Of a DNA stretch of 64,000 bases, positions 9,171 to 15,477 are shown one piece after another. The DNA is taken from assembly GCA_937991535.1 (NCBI GenBank), contig CALKHN010000013.1, forward strand, positions 1 to 64,000, read 5' to 3'. The DNA comes from an uncultured Sphingobacteriales bacterium (lineage in GTDB: Bacteria; Bacteroidota; Bacteroidia; Chitinophagales; Chitinophagaceae). Both the position numbers and the translations under genes were made by a program. The notes below the pieces were generated by a model. It made no database searches and was not told the origin of the DNA. It was given only the letters and a program-made list of their open reading frames with translations. Numbering within the stretch: the first letter of the stretch is position 1; each line of letters begins with the position of its first letter.

Positions 9171-9941
9171 ATGAACCCGAGGCCGCTTGCAAACATATCT
9201 ATACTGCTGGTAGAAGACAACGAAATGAACACGCTTTTAGCGTCAGCTATAATACAGGGAACTGGTGCAAAAGTTACGGAAGCCGACAATGGTATGGATG
9301 CTGTACAACTTTTGCGAAACCGCCCTTTTGACCTGGTATTAATGGATTTGCATCTGCCGGTAATGGATGGGTTTGAAACAACGAGGTACATCAGAAAAAA
9401 TCTTTCCCAAACCATTCCCATAATCGCTATAACCGCCAATGTAGTTAATGGAGAAGAAGAAAAATGTTTAGAAGCCGGGATGAACGGATTTATTTCAAAG
9501 CCTTATACAGAAAAAGATTTGCTTGATAAAATTTCAACCTGTATTCCTTTTAAAAATGGTATGGCCGAAAAATTTGTTCCAGCAACTGCTAACCCGGACG
9601 CTGCTCTTTACAGCCTGTCTTTCCTTAAAGATGTTAGTAAAGGAAACCGGGATATATTGCAACAAATGATTCTTGTGTTTACTGAACAGGTGTCTTTGGC
9701 GGTAAATGAGCTAAAAATTGCGTATAACAGTCACAGTTACGGTGAAATGTATGCTATTGCACATCGCATAAAGCCTGATATTGATAATCTGAATATAACT
9801 TCGCTGAAAGACAATATCAGGGAAATTGAGGTGTTTGCAGAACAAAAGAAGGATGGGCCGCTCCTTAAAAATCTTATTGTTAACCTGGATAATACAATTC
9901 AGCAAGTAGTGAAGGAATTAAAAGTAAATGTGCTGTTATAG
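9171..9941 (+). CDS. Receiver domain fused to an Hpt domain
   Basis: 256 residues. The N-terminal CheY-like receiver has acidic residues VEDNE, the phospho-acceptor Asp in LVLMDLHLPVMDG and the Lys in ISKPY. A linker leads to a C-terminal Hpt-like helical bundle (about 135-250) with the phosphotransfer His in the AHRIKPDI stretch. Such proteins pass phosphate between hybrid kinases and output regulators. The residue after the Lys is Pro rather than the usual Gly (canonical HxLKG), so Hpt activity should be regarded as probable only. Confidence 0.85.
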   Translation: MNPRPLANISILLVEDNEMNTLLASAIIQGTGAKVTEADNGMDAVQLLRNRPFDLVLMDLHLPVMDGFETTRYIRKNLSQTIPIIAITANVVNGEEEKCLEAGMNGFISKPYTEKDLLDKISTCIPFKNGMAEKFVPATANPDAALYSLSFLKDVSKGNRDILQQMILVFTEQVSLAVNELKIAYNSHSYGEMYAIAHRIKPDIDNLNITSLKDNIREIEVFAEQKKDGPLLKNLIVNLDNTIQQVVKELKVNVLL

Positions 9942-10025
9942 CAATCTCCCCTTCCAGGCATAAGATTTAGTCTGGCAATTGCGTTATTACATTCTTTTAT
10001 CTATATTTATTGAATATTCATTTTT

Positions 10026-10862
10026 ATGAACGAGTTCGATAAGCTTAATGATGAAGAACGCCTGAAAGCAGAAAACGAATTTCTGAAAATGAAGCTTATG
10101 CTGGAAAACGGCGCCGAATTTCAAAAAACAGAAGATGGCGCCCACCTGTCTCCGCAGATAGAAAACGAATTTCTTAATTATATCCAGGCATTTGAGAAGC
10201 AATCCCAAAATCCAAAGTATATCAAAGTTTTTGATAAGATAGGGCGGCCAACTCAGTTTAAGCCGGTATCAGAAATACCTGATGATGAGATAGGCGAGGC
10301 CTGGGAAATGCTGCAGGAATATTTACACCAGTACCATATCAGCTTAAGCGCATGCAGCCCTAATATTTGTGTGCGTGAATTATATCGCTTTACCACCGAA
10401 GAATTGTTTGACCATGAAATGAGTGATATGGATATACCCGGTATAACGCATGGATTTATTTATGATGAATTTTACCCCGATCACCAGTACGATAATACCA
10501 GATATGCTGTTGATGACTGCATAGCATGCATACTTAAAAAAACGCCGTTTGACTATATGCCCTGCTTCCGGAACGAGAACCTCCGGCTAAACAATCATTA
10601 TCCACTTTCAGAAGATGGATTTAAATTGCTGGTGAACAGGTTTAAAGAAGCATACGATACAATGGAAGATATTGAAATCAGCAATGGGTTGTGTACCATC
10701 AACGACAAGGCCTGCATTGTAAAAGGCAACTATGCATTAACCGCATCAGTACACAATGATGCGGAAAACTTAAAAGGAAACTGGGAAGTTTGTTTTGAGT
10801 TGAATGAAGAATTCGGCTATTGGTATGTTTGGAATGTACAAATAGAAGGCATTCATTTTTAA
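10026..10862 (+). CDS. Conserved-looking protein of unknown function
   Basis: 278 residues, soluble and acidic. An N-terminal helical segment (1-40, Glu/Lys/Leu-rich) leads to a central region with several Cys and His residues (HQYHISLSACSPNICVREL; DDCIACILKK). The C-terminal part (about 195-278) has the alternating pattern of an NTF2-like or SnoaL-like cone fold ending in WYVWNVQIEG. I do not recognise the family. It lies just before the decayed SNF2 helicase on the opposite strand. Confidence 0.75.
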   Translation: MNEFDKLNDEERLKAENEFLKMKLMLENGAEFQKTEDGAHLSPQIENEFLNYIQAFEKQSQNPKYIKVFDKIGRPTQFKPVSEIPDDEIGEAWEMLQEYLHQYHISLSACSPNICVRELYRFTTEELFDHEMSDMDIPGITHGFIYDEFYPDHQYDNTRYAVDDCIACILKKTPFDYMPCFRNENLRLNNHYPLSEDGFKLLVNRFKEAYDTMEDIEISNGLCTINDKACIVKGNYALTASVHNDAENLKGNWEVCFELNEEFGYWYVWNVQIEGIHF

Positions 10863-10914
10863 CGGCAGGGAATTTGTGTTTGTACAACCCCCGTGGCTTG
10901 TTGTTCTGTTGTAA

Positions 10915-11958
10915 CTAAGGCTTCAATCCTTTCAAAAATCCACTGATCAGTTGTAGTGCATTCGTTATTACCTGCTCATTACCTACCGGTATTTTTAAAT
11001 AGGTTTGACCTGAAACCCCATCCTTCTCCGTTAGTTTGTCAACGAGTTGCTTTGTACTTTCGGGGTTGCTGAGCGATTCTGCCAGTTGCTCAAAAAAAGA
11101 AAAGCCTGTTTGAATAACCTGGTCTTCGGCAGATACGGCTTTTGTCTTTTCCTGTTCCGGCTCAGGAATATCGCCCGTTATTTCACGGGTAAACAACTCC
11201 TGTTGTGCGGGTGCGGTAGTCATTTCTTTCTCCGCGTTCCTTTCCGCGTTTTCCGATATGGATTGTTCCGTTGCACCAGGTATCCCGCCGGTAACCGATT
11301 CAACCGATTGCATAAACCGGTTGAATTTTTGTCCGCCCAGGAAAATATTATTATCGCCGGCATCGGTTGAAAGAAACACCCTGCAGGCAGGATCATTATT
11401 GAAATGTGCAAACAGGTCCTGCCTGTTTTTGGAGGGTATGCTGCCATGAAGGTATTGATATCCGATTCCTTTGTCGGTAAGCATTTGCGCTACCAGCCTT
11501 GTCATCCGTTCCCACTGACTGAATATTACTACTTTTTCTTCCTTCATGTCAATGATCTCATCTAATATATTTTCCAGTTCGTCTAACTTGGTTTGGTAAT
11601 TGGTTTCCTGGTCAATAATATAGGTGCTGTCGCAAACCATACACATCATGTTCAGGTTGTTCAGCAAACGCTGCCTGTCTTCTTTCTTCAGGAACTTCAT
11701 TCTTTTCCACTTATGCACCAACTTGGCTACGATCTCTCTAAATTCGTCATGCATTTGCATTTGCTCGTCCGTTATGGGGATAAGCAGGTTTTTATCCATG
11801 CGGGAGGGCAGTTCTTTCAGCACTTCTTTTTTGGTACGCCGCAGCATTACATCTTTTAGCAGTACGCCAATTTTATTAAGATCTTTATATCCTGTAACTT
11901 TTCCGGATTCATCCGTTATCTGATGCTGCTGTAAAAAATGGTTAACGTCAGCTATTAA
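10915..11958 (-). pseudogene. Decayed SNF2-family helicase, N-terminus and core motifs lost
   Basis: The open frame (Met at 11847; upstream reading without a Met continues to 11958) matches the second half of an SNF2 helicase: the LLKDVMLRRTKKEV linker, motif IV (VVIFSQWERM) and the YLHGS block. It then jumps from the start of motif V (FLSTDAG) directly to the tail segment DNNIFLGGQKFNRFMQ. Residues that would carry the rest of motif V and all of motif VI are absent, consistent with an in-frame deletion between similar Gly-rich sequences. The whole ATPase lobe 1 is missing upstream of 11958. It cannot be an active helicase and abuts the left edge of the tRNA/RtcB locus. Confidence 0.85.
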
Positions 11959-12024
11959 TTAACAATTCTTCCACTCTTTTCCGTTCGTTTGAGCGTGACC
12001 GTAAAAAAAATATTCTCAAAAAAC

Positions 12025-12055
12025 TTGCACTATCAAAAAAATATCTCAACCTTTG
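12025..12055 (+). promoter_or_regulatory. Candidate promoter at the left edge of the tRNA/RtcB locus
   Basis: TTG at 12025-12027, 20 bases, then AACCTTTG at 12048-12055, one mismatch from the Bacteroidota TAnnTTTG box. Transcription would begin near 12061 and run through the first short unit to the terminator at 12206-12232. Confidence 0.5.
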
Positions 12056-12085
12056 CACCGCAAAACAAATTATAAATAACATTAC

Positions 12086-12175
12086 ATGCAGCAAACAAAG
12101 CAACAACTAAGATCAAAAGAATTTAACCGCCCGGGCCATGATGCCGGTTGCGGGGCATGTAATGCTGATGAATAA
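12086..12175 (+). CDS. Possible 29-residue peptide or structured short RNA
   Basis: An ATG frame of 29 codons lies between a promoter (12025-12055) and a terminator (12206-12232). The peptide is polar and Gln/Lys-rich at the N-terminus and ends in a C-x2-C segment (GCGACNADE). No family is recognised. The DNA in this unit can also fold (ATGCC/GGCAT pairing inside 12138-12158), so a non-coding RNA is an equally good reading. Being a complete, separately terminated unit ahead of the tRNA array makes it worth recording. Confidence 0.35.
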   Translation: MQQTKQQLRSKEFNRPGHDAGCGACNADE

Positions 12176-12205
12176 GTTGAAACAACAGATTCGATCAAAT
12201 ATACG

Positions 12206-12234
12206 CCCCGCAGGAAATTGCGGGGTTTTTTATT
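12206..12234 (+). terminator. Intrinsic terminator
   Basis: CCCCGCA (12206-12212) pairs with TGCGGGG (12219-12225) around GGAAAT, followed directly by TTTTTTATTTT. It closes the first short unit. Confidence 0.85.
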
Positions 12235-12257
12235 TTAAGTGAAGTTATAAAATAAAA

Positions 12258-12419
12258 ATGCTGAAGTCTTTAGAACATAAACGATTTACGATTCCAATGC
12301 GGAATACACAGCTATCATTATCTGTACGCTATTGGCATGTGCAGGCGAACAACAGCATTGTGCCTGCAGGCAATAAAGAGGATAGCAAACATAAACGACC
12401 GTGGTATAACTATACCTAG
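12258..12419 (+). CDS. Possible 53-residue protein or structured RNA
   Basis: An intact ATG frame of 53 codons; the product is basic with several aromatic residues near the end (KRPWYNYT) and no recognised family. The same DNA contains a perfect 7-bp hairpin (12340-12346 with 12362-12368). A second 6-bp hairpin (12419-12424 with 12430-12435) and a terminator follow. The unit may therefore be a small non-coding RNA rather than a gene. Confidence 0.3.
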   Translation: MLKSLEHKRFTIPMRNTQLSLSVRYWHVQANNSIVPAGNKEDSKHKRPWYNYT

Positions 12420-12446
12420 CCTGTATTTAACAGGCACAATGAAAGG

Positions 12447-12480
12447 AACCCGGTTGCAGTAAACGACCGGGTTTTTTGTT
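12447..12480 (+). terminator. Intrinsic terminator immediately before the tRNA array
   Basis: AACCCGGT (12447-12454) pairs with ACCGGGTT (12466-12473), followed by TTTTTTGTT. It ends only 10 bases before the first tRNA. The array must therefore be transcribed by read-through or from a promoter inside this unit, so the hairpin could work as an attenuator. Confidence 0.75.
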
Positions 12481-12489
12481 GAATTACAA

Positions 12490-12561
12490 GGTTCGCTGGT
12501 GTAACGGTTAACATCACAGATTGTCGATCTGTTGCTATGGGTTCGATTCCCGTGCGAACCG
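12490..12561 (+). tRNA. tRNA-Asp(GTC)
   Basis: A complete cloverleaf: acceptor GGTTCGC/GCGAACC 7 of 7, D-stem GTGT/ACAT with a GG-containing loop, anticodon stem ACAGA/TCTGT with loop TTGTCGA (anticodon GTC), and T-stem ATGGG/CCCGT with loop TTCGATT. The discriminator G73 and GTC anticodon are aspartate identity elements. Positions 8-9 are TG instead of the usual TA. CCA is not encoded. First gene of the array and the most normal one. Confidence 0.85.
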
Positions 12562-12566
12562 CTGAA

Positions 12567-12639
12567 TGTTGGATGGTGCAATGGTTGAGCATTTCAGCAT
12601 TTGAAGCTGAAGATGCTGGTTCGAGTCCGGCTCCAACAA
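12567..12639 (+). tRNA. tRNA-Gln(TTG)
   Basis: A complete cloverleaf: acceptor TGTTGGA/TCCAACA 7 of 7 with the T1-A72 pair typical of tRNA-Gln, D-stem GTGC/GCAT, anticodon stem TCAGC/GCTGA with loop ATTTGAA (anticodon TTG), and T-stem GCTGG/CCGGC with loop TTCGAGT. Positions 8-9 are TG, as in the neighbouring Asp gene. No encoded CCA. Starts 5 bases after the Asp gene. Confidence 0.85.
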
Positions 12640-12645
12640 CAAAAC

Positions 12646-12718
12646 GTAGGCTTTAGCTTAACCGGTAAAGCGCCACACTGCGAATGTGGAGAAATGAGTT
12701 CGGGTCTCAAAGTCAACC
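12646..12718 (+). tRNA. tRNA-Arg(GCG)-like, slightly degenerate
   Basis: The anticodon arm is perfect (CCACA-CTGCGAA-TGTGG; anticodon GCG) and the D-stem is GCTT/AAGC. The acceptor GTAGGCT/AGTCAAC has an A-A mismatch at the third pair, the T-stem lacks its first pair (A-A), and the T-loop TTCGGGT has G where A58 is nearly universal. Three bases rather than two separate acceptor and D-stem. GCG is an uncommon arginine anticodon, as bacteria usually read CGN with ACG. Possibly a decayed or specialised tRNA. Confidence 0.6.
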
Positions 12719-12742
12719 AATGCGACCTGGTGTAAGGCAATA

Positions 12743-12813
12743 TGGCCCGTAGCTCAATGGTTAGAGTATCCGGCTTTTAACCGGAGGGTTGTGAGTTCGA
12801 GTCACGGGGCCAA
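12743..12813 (+). tRNA. tRNA-Lys(TTT)-like with an abnormal T-arm
   Basis: The D-arm (GCTC/GAGT) and anticodon arm (TCCGG-CTTTTAA-CCGGA, anticodon TTT) are normal, and the acceptor TGGCCCG pairs at 6 of 7 positions with GGGGCCA. The T-arm is out of register: the best stem (TGTGA/TCACG) leaves loop GTTCGAG, one base off the TTCRANY frame, as if two bases were lost. This would weaken the D-loop/T-loop contact. CCA is not encoded. Confidence 0.6.
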
Positions 12814-12817
12814 CGAT

Positions 12818-12889
12818 GGACGAATAGCTCCAATGGCAGAGCATTGGTTTGAAGCACCAACTGTGCCGCTTCGAATCCGGTTTCGTCCA
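12818..12889 (+). tRNA. tRNA-Phe(GAA)-like
   Basis: Acceptor GGACGAA/TTCGTCC is 7 of 7, followed by T8 A9, D-stem GCTC/GAGC and anticodon stem TTGGT/ACCAA. The loop TTGAAGC gives anticodon GAA but G37 and C38, where A37 A38 would be expected. The T-loop TTCGAAT is canonical, but the T-stem has a C-C mismatch at 53/61. A73 fits phenylalanine. Only 37 bases separate it from the following RNase H-like gene. Confidence 0.7.
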
Positions 12890-12926
12890 CACAGAAAAAG
12901 ATTTTAAATACCGGTTAAGGCATAAA

Positions 12927-13412
12927 ATGGAACAACAGCAAAAATGGAGGAAATTATCCGGCGATAGCATTCAACAGCCGATTGAAGACGAAATAAGAAC
13001 TGTGATCATAAGAGAAAAAGAGATGGGGCATTCTTTAAAAGTATGCATTGGTACCGACAGCCAGGTAAAGGGCAGGGAAACTGAATTTGCCACTGTTATT
13101 GTTTTCATCCGGAAGGGCAGAGGCGGCTTCATGTATATACACAATGAAGTCACTGAACAAAAAATGAGCATCAAACAGCGGATGTTGCTCGAAGTGGCAA
13201 AAAGTATTGAAGTAGCTTATGCACTGTGCAGGATTTTTACTTTGTACAATGTAGATATGGAAGTACATGCTGACATCAACACCAATCCAAACTTTAAAAG
13301 CAATGATGCATTGAAGGACGCGATGGGGTATATTATGGGAATGGGTTTTGCGTTTAAGGCGAAACCGGAAGCGTTTGCAAGTTCAAGCTGTGCTAATAAA
13401 GTGGTGCAGTAG
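12927..13412 (+). CDS. RNase H-fold (DUF458/YkuK-like) protein
   Basis: 161 residues, counted from the ATG at 12927. An earlier in-frame ATG at 12849 lies inside the tRNA-Phe gene and is rejected. The segment VCIGTDSQVKG (about 37-47) looks like the first catalytic strand of an RNase H-like fold, and the order of strands and helices matches the DUF458 family (B. subtilis YkuK type). A further acidic residue sits in the VDMEVHADINTN stretch. A nuclease or nucleic-acid-binding role is likely. It lies between two groups of tRNA-like sequences, on the same strand as the RtcB operon, so a role in processing those RNAs is plausible. Confidence 0.7.
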   Translation: MEQQQKWRKLSGDSIQQPIEDEIRTVIIREKEMGHSLKVCIGTDSQVKGRETEFATVIVFIRKGRGGFMYIHNEVTEQKMSIKQRMLLEVAKSIEVAYALCRIFTLYNVDMEVHADINTNPNFKSNDALKDAMGYIMGMGFAFKAKPEAFASSSCANKVVQ

Positions 13413-13452
13413 AAATTGTCAATCCACTACTGGAAGTCTTGTTAATGCGAAT

Positions 13453-13650
13453 CACTCCTTAGCATAAAAGGAAGTGCTACAGAAAAAGTTACGGAGCCGC
13501 GGAGTGCCCGGAAGATGCCGTTCAGACTGTTCGTTTGAATGGACAGAATTTGCAGTTGCACCGAAATGTGAAAGACCAGAGTAGGGAAGCGCATTTACAG
13601 CCGGACTATTGCTACAAAAGAAAATATGGGTTCGAATTCCGTAGGAGTGA
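13453..13650 (+). other. Interrupted tRNA-like sequence (halves split by about 125 extra bases)
   Basis: 5' half: acceptor CACTCCT (13453-13459), T8 A9, D-stem GCAT/GTGC with loop AAAAGGAA (13462-13477). 3' half: T-stem ATGGG/TCCGT with canonical loop TTCGAAT (13626-13642), then AGGAGTG (13643-13649), perfectly complementary to the 5' acceptor, with one further flanking T-A pair. A 73-base tRNA is thus stretched to 198 bases. The insert contains an anticodon-arm-like hairpin (about 13527-13546) but no strand matching ACAGA after the D-arm. Could be an intron-bearing tRNA, a structured RNA using a tRNA end, or decay by insertion. Confidence 0.5.
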
Positions 13651-13858
13651 CAAAAAAATTAAAATAGACTTTACTATGCAAATAGATTGCAAAGTTGTGT
13701 TAGAGGTTTGTTTTGTCAAATAAAAACAATAGTTCTTTAAAATAAAATAAATTCCTTTTCCTCTTTGTAAAGGATGGAGGAGCTTCAAAAGCTTGCTTAA
13801 CGGTAAGATGGGAACCGGCATGTTAGCAGTAAACCGGATGTGTGTTTTAAAAGCATCA

Positions 13859-13910
13859 TAGTGCAGCGGTAGTAACCGGCTGTATGCTGTTGCGCCAATA
13901 TGTATTTCCC
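13859..13910 (+). other. Degenerate D-arm-like remnant
   Basis: T-A followed by GTGC-AGCGGTA-GTAA (13859-13875) has the look of tRNA positions 8-25, with a GG-containing D-loop but an incomplete stem. No matching acceptor strand or T-arm could be assigned. It lies directly upstream of the permuted tRNA-like pair. Confidence 0.3.
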
Positions 13911-13917
13911 ACCACAC

Positions 13918-13985
13918 CCTGTGGGCCAGGGGTTCGAGTCCCTTTCCCGCCTCAGGTGGGATAGCTCAGCGGTTAGAGCAACAGG
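13918..13985 (+). tRNA. Circularly permuted tRNA-like gene 1
   Basis: Gene order is 3' half then 5' half. 13918-13922 CCTGT (positions 39-43), a 5-base variable loop, T-arm 13928-13944 with loop TTCGAGT, and 3' acceptor TCCCGCC (13945-13951). A 3-base linker follows, then 5' acceptor GGTGGGA (13955-13961), T8 A9, D-arm GCTC/GAGC (13964-13979), A26 and ACAGG (13981-13985, positions 27-31). Acceptor pairing is 7 of 7 and anticodon-stem pairing ACAGG/CCTGT is 5 of 5. The break would lie in the anticodon loop, the usual place in permuted tRNA genes of algae and archaea. Read in normal order, both halves lack their partners. The anticodon cannot be assigned. Confidence 0.55.
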
Positions 13986-13990
13986 CAATT

Positions 13991-14060
13991 GCGGGTTCGA
14001 ATCCCGCTCCCGCTGAAAAGCGGGATAGTTCAATGGTAGAACACAACACTTCAGATGTTG
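13991..14060 (+). tRNA. Circularly permuted tRNA-like gene 2 (anticodon TCA)
   Basis: T-arm GCGGG-TTCGAAT-CCCGC (13991-14007), 3' acceptor TCCCGCT (14008-14014), linker GAAA, 5' acceptor AGCGGGA (14019-14025, all Watson-Crick 7 of 7), T8 A9, D-arm GTTC/GAAC (14028-14042), and a complete anticodon arm CAACA-CTTCAGA-TGTTG (14044-14060). Ends would join in the variable loop. The acceptor strands and linker form a hairpin with a GNRA tetraloop. Anticodon TCA would read the UGA stop codon. No acceptor strand exists downstream, so a normal-order reading fails. Confidence 0.55.
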
Positions 14061-14064
14061 GGTA

Positions 14065-14083
14065 AAGAAGTACACCGCTTCTT
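14065..14083 (+). other. Hairpin following the permuted tRNA-like pair
   Basis: AAGAAG (14065-14070) pairs with CTTCTT (14078-14083) around a 7-base loop TACACCG, the size of a T-arm but without TTCRANY. No T-run follows on +, so it is not a typical terminator. It may be a decayed T-arm or a processing signal at the 3' edge of the array. Confidence 0.4.
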
Positions 14084-14371
14084 AAAAAATGGTGACAACG
14101 TAAAGTAAGGATTGTTTATCGGCCGGTTTATAAAAGTGAATATGTTGTAAAGCATATTTACAGCAAAAATCCGGCAAGCCGGGAAATAGCCAGTATGTTC
14201 TGATTATAATAATGAGCAGCAACACATTTTCTTACATCGTTTTTCTGCTTTTGGGCAGGTAAAAGGTAAGAAACGGTATTGATTAACATTATATAACACA
14301 ACATCCGTTATTGAAGGTGATAAACAATCCGGACTTTAATATTACAAAAGACGATTTTAAAAGATATACTG
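14084..14371 (+). other. Leader region of the slipin-RtcB genes
   Basis: About 290 bases without a gene. It holds a short perfect hairpin CCGGC-AA-GCCGG (14171-14182) and AT-rich sequence before the slipin gene. No clear TTG/TAnnTTTG promoter was found, which leaves open that the slipin gene is transcribed through from the array. Confidence 0.4.
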
Positions 14372-15475
14372 ATGAAAAATGTAAAAGTAACCGCCTACCA
14401 GGTTGGATTGGTTTTTAAAAATGGCGTGTATCAGCGAATGCTGAATAAAGGAAGCTACTGGTTCTGGAGCAATGAAACCGTGCAGTTGTTTGATATAACC
14501 AAACCATTCAACGCACCAGTGGAATTGAATATATTGTTGAAAGATGCTGCACTTGCTGAGGCATTGCTTGTGCTGGATGTAAAAGACAATGAAATCGCTT
14601 TACATTATAAAAACGGTTTGCTGGAAGCAGTATTCGGTGCTGGTCGTTATGCCTTTTGGAAAGGCGCTGTTGAGTATAAATTCATAAAGGCAGATATTGG
14701 AAAGGTTGAGATCACTGAACCTGTAGACCGTACGGTATTGTTACATCGTTTGGTTGCTCCATTTGTTCGTAGCGTAAGTGTGGAAAGCTTTGAAAAGGCT
14801 GTATTGTTTGTTGATGGGAAATTTGTGCAGATTTTGCAGAGTGGCGTTTATTACTGGTGGAAGAACAGCATAGCAGTGCATGTGGGTAAGGTAGATGCCC
14901 GTCAGCAGCAACTGGAAATAAACGGACAGGAAATTCTGACCAAAGATAAAGCGGCATTGCGCATCAACGCCTGGGCGCAATATCAGGTAACTGATATTGA
15001 AAAGGCCTTGCTGCAAAACAAAGAATACGACAGGCAATTGTATGTGGCATTTCAACTTGCATTGCGGGAATATGTCGCCGGCTTTGGATTTGATGAATTG
15101 CTGGAGAAAAAAGAAGCCATTACCCCTTTCATTTTGCAAAGTATACAGAAAAACGCTGAAGCATTGGGTATATTGGTGAATGGCTTCGGTATCCGTGATA
15201 TCATATTGCCGGGCGATGTAAAGGAGATCATGAACCAGGTATTGATCGCTGAAAAGAAAGCGCAGGCAAATACCATCATGCGGCGGGAAGAAACTGCCTG
15301 CACCCGTAGCTTGCTGAATACTGCCAGGCTGATGGAAGAAAATGCGATGTTGTGGAAGCTGAAAGAAATGGAATATGTAGAAAAGATCGCGGACAAGATC
15401 AGCAATATCAGCGTGAGCGGAAACGGCGTATTGATTGAGCAGTTGAAGGATATCTTTGTACCGAATAAACAGTGA
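14372..15475 (+). CDS. Slipin / band-7 (SPFH) family protein
   Basis: 367 residues. The N-terminal part (about 1-120) has repeated beta-rich segments of the type EVGLVFKNGVY / NEIALHYKNGLL. An SPFH/band-7 domain follows (about 125-300), ending in LGILVNGFGIRDIILPGDVKEIMNQ, and then a C-terminal helical segment rich in Ala/Glu. No strong N-terminal membrane helix is present, unlike classical slipins. Slipins oligomerise on membranes as scaffolds. Proteins of this kind are recurrent neighbours of RtcB in bacteria, so a scaffold role in RNA repair is plausible. Confidence 0.88.
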   Translation: MKNVKVTAYQVGLVFKNGVYQRMLNKGSYWFWSNETVQLFDITKPFNAPVELNILLKDAALAEALLVLDVKDNEIALHYKNGLLEAVFGAGRYAFWKGAVEYKFIKADIGKVEITEPVDRTVLLHRLVAPFVRSVSVESFEKAVLFVDGKFVQILQSGVYYWWKNSIAVHVGKVDARQQQLEINGQEILTKDKAALRINAWAQYQVTDIEKALLQNKEYDRQLYVAFQLALREYVAGFGFDELLEKKEAITPFILQSIQKNAEALGILVNGFGIRDIILPGDVKEIMNQVLIAEKKAQANTIMRREETACTRSLLNTARLMEENAMLWKLKEMEYVEKIADKISNISVSGNGVLIEQLKDIFVPNKQ

Positions 15476-15477
15476 TT

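Noticed and set aside
12318..12581. A minus-strand frame over the tRNA-Asp gene
   Set aside because: It covers a complete tRNA cloverleaf and two terminator arms and has no protein-like features.
12490..12889. Prophage tRNA cluster
   Set aside because: No phage structural, replication or integrase gene is present anywhere in the window; the neighbours are RNA-repair genes.
13453..13506. A 54-base mini-tRNA using GGAGTG at 13501-13506 as the 3' acceptor strand
   Set aside because: Six bases pair, but no T-arm lies before them; the match at 13643-13649 has a canonical T-arm.
13535..13723. A 62-codon frame inside the interrupted tRNA-like sequence
   Set aside because: It runs through the T-arm and acceptor of the tRNA-like element; nothing protein-like was seen.
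13955..14015. A normal-order 61-base tRNA lacking an anticodon arm
   Set aside because: Possible by acceptor pairing (with two wobble pairs), but the permuted pairings with the neighbouring strands are better on both sides and recover the missing arms.
13797..14075. A 92-codon minus-strand frame over the permuted tRNA-like pair
   Set aside because: It encodes repeated RERDSNP stretches that are simply reverse translations of the T-arm sequence TTCGAGTC; the RNA reading explains it better.
12490..14083. CRISPR array or tandem repeat explanation for the repeated short units
   Set aside because: The units share only tRNA consensus bases; there is no constant repeat with variable spacers and no cas gene.
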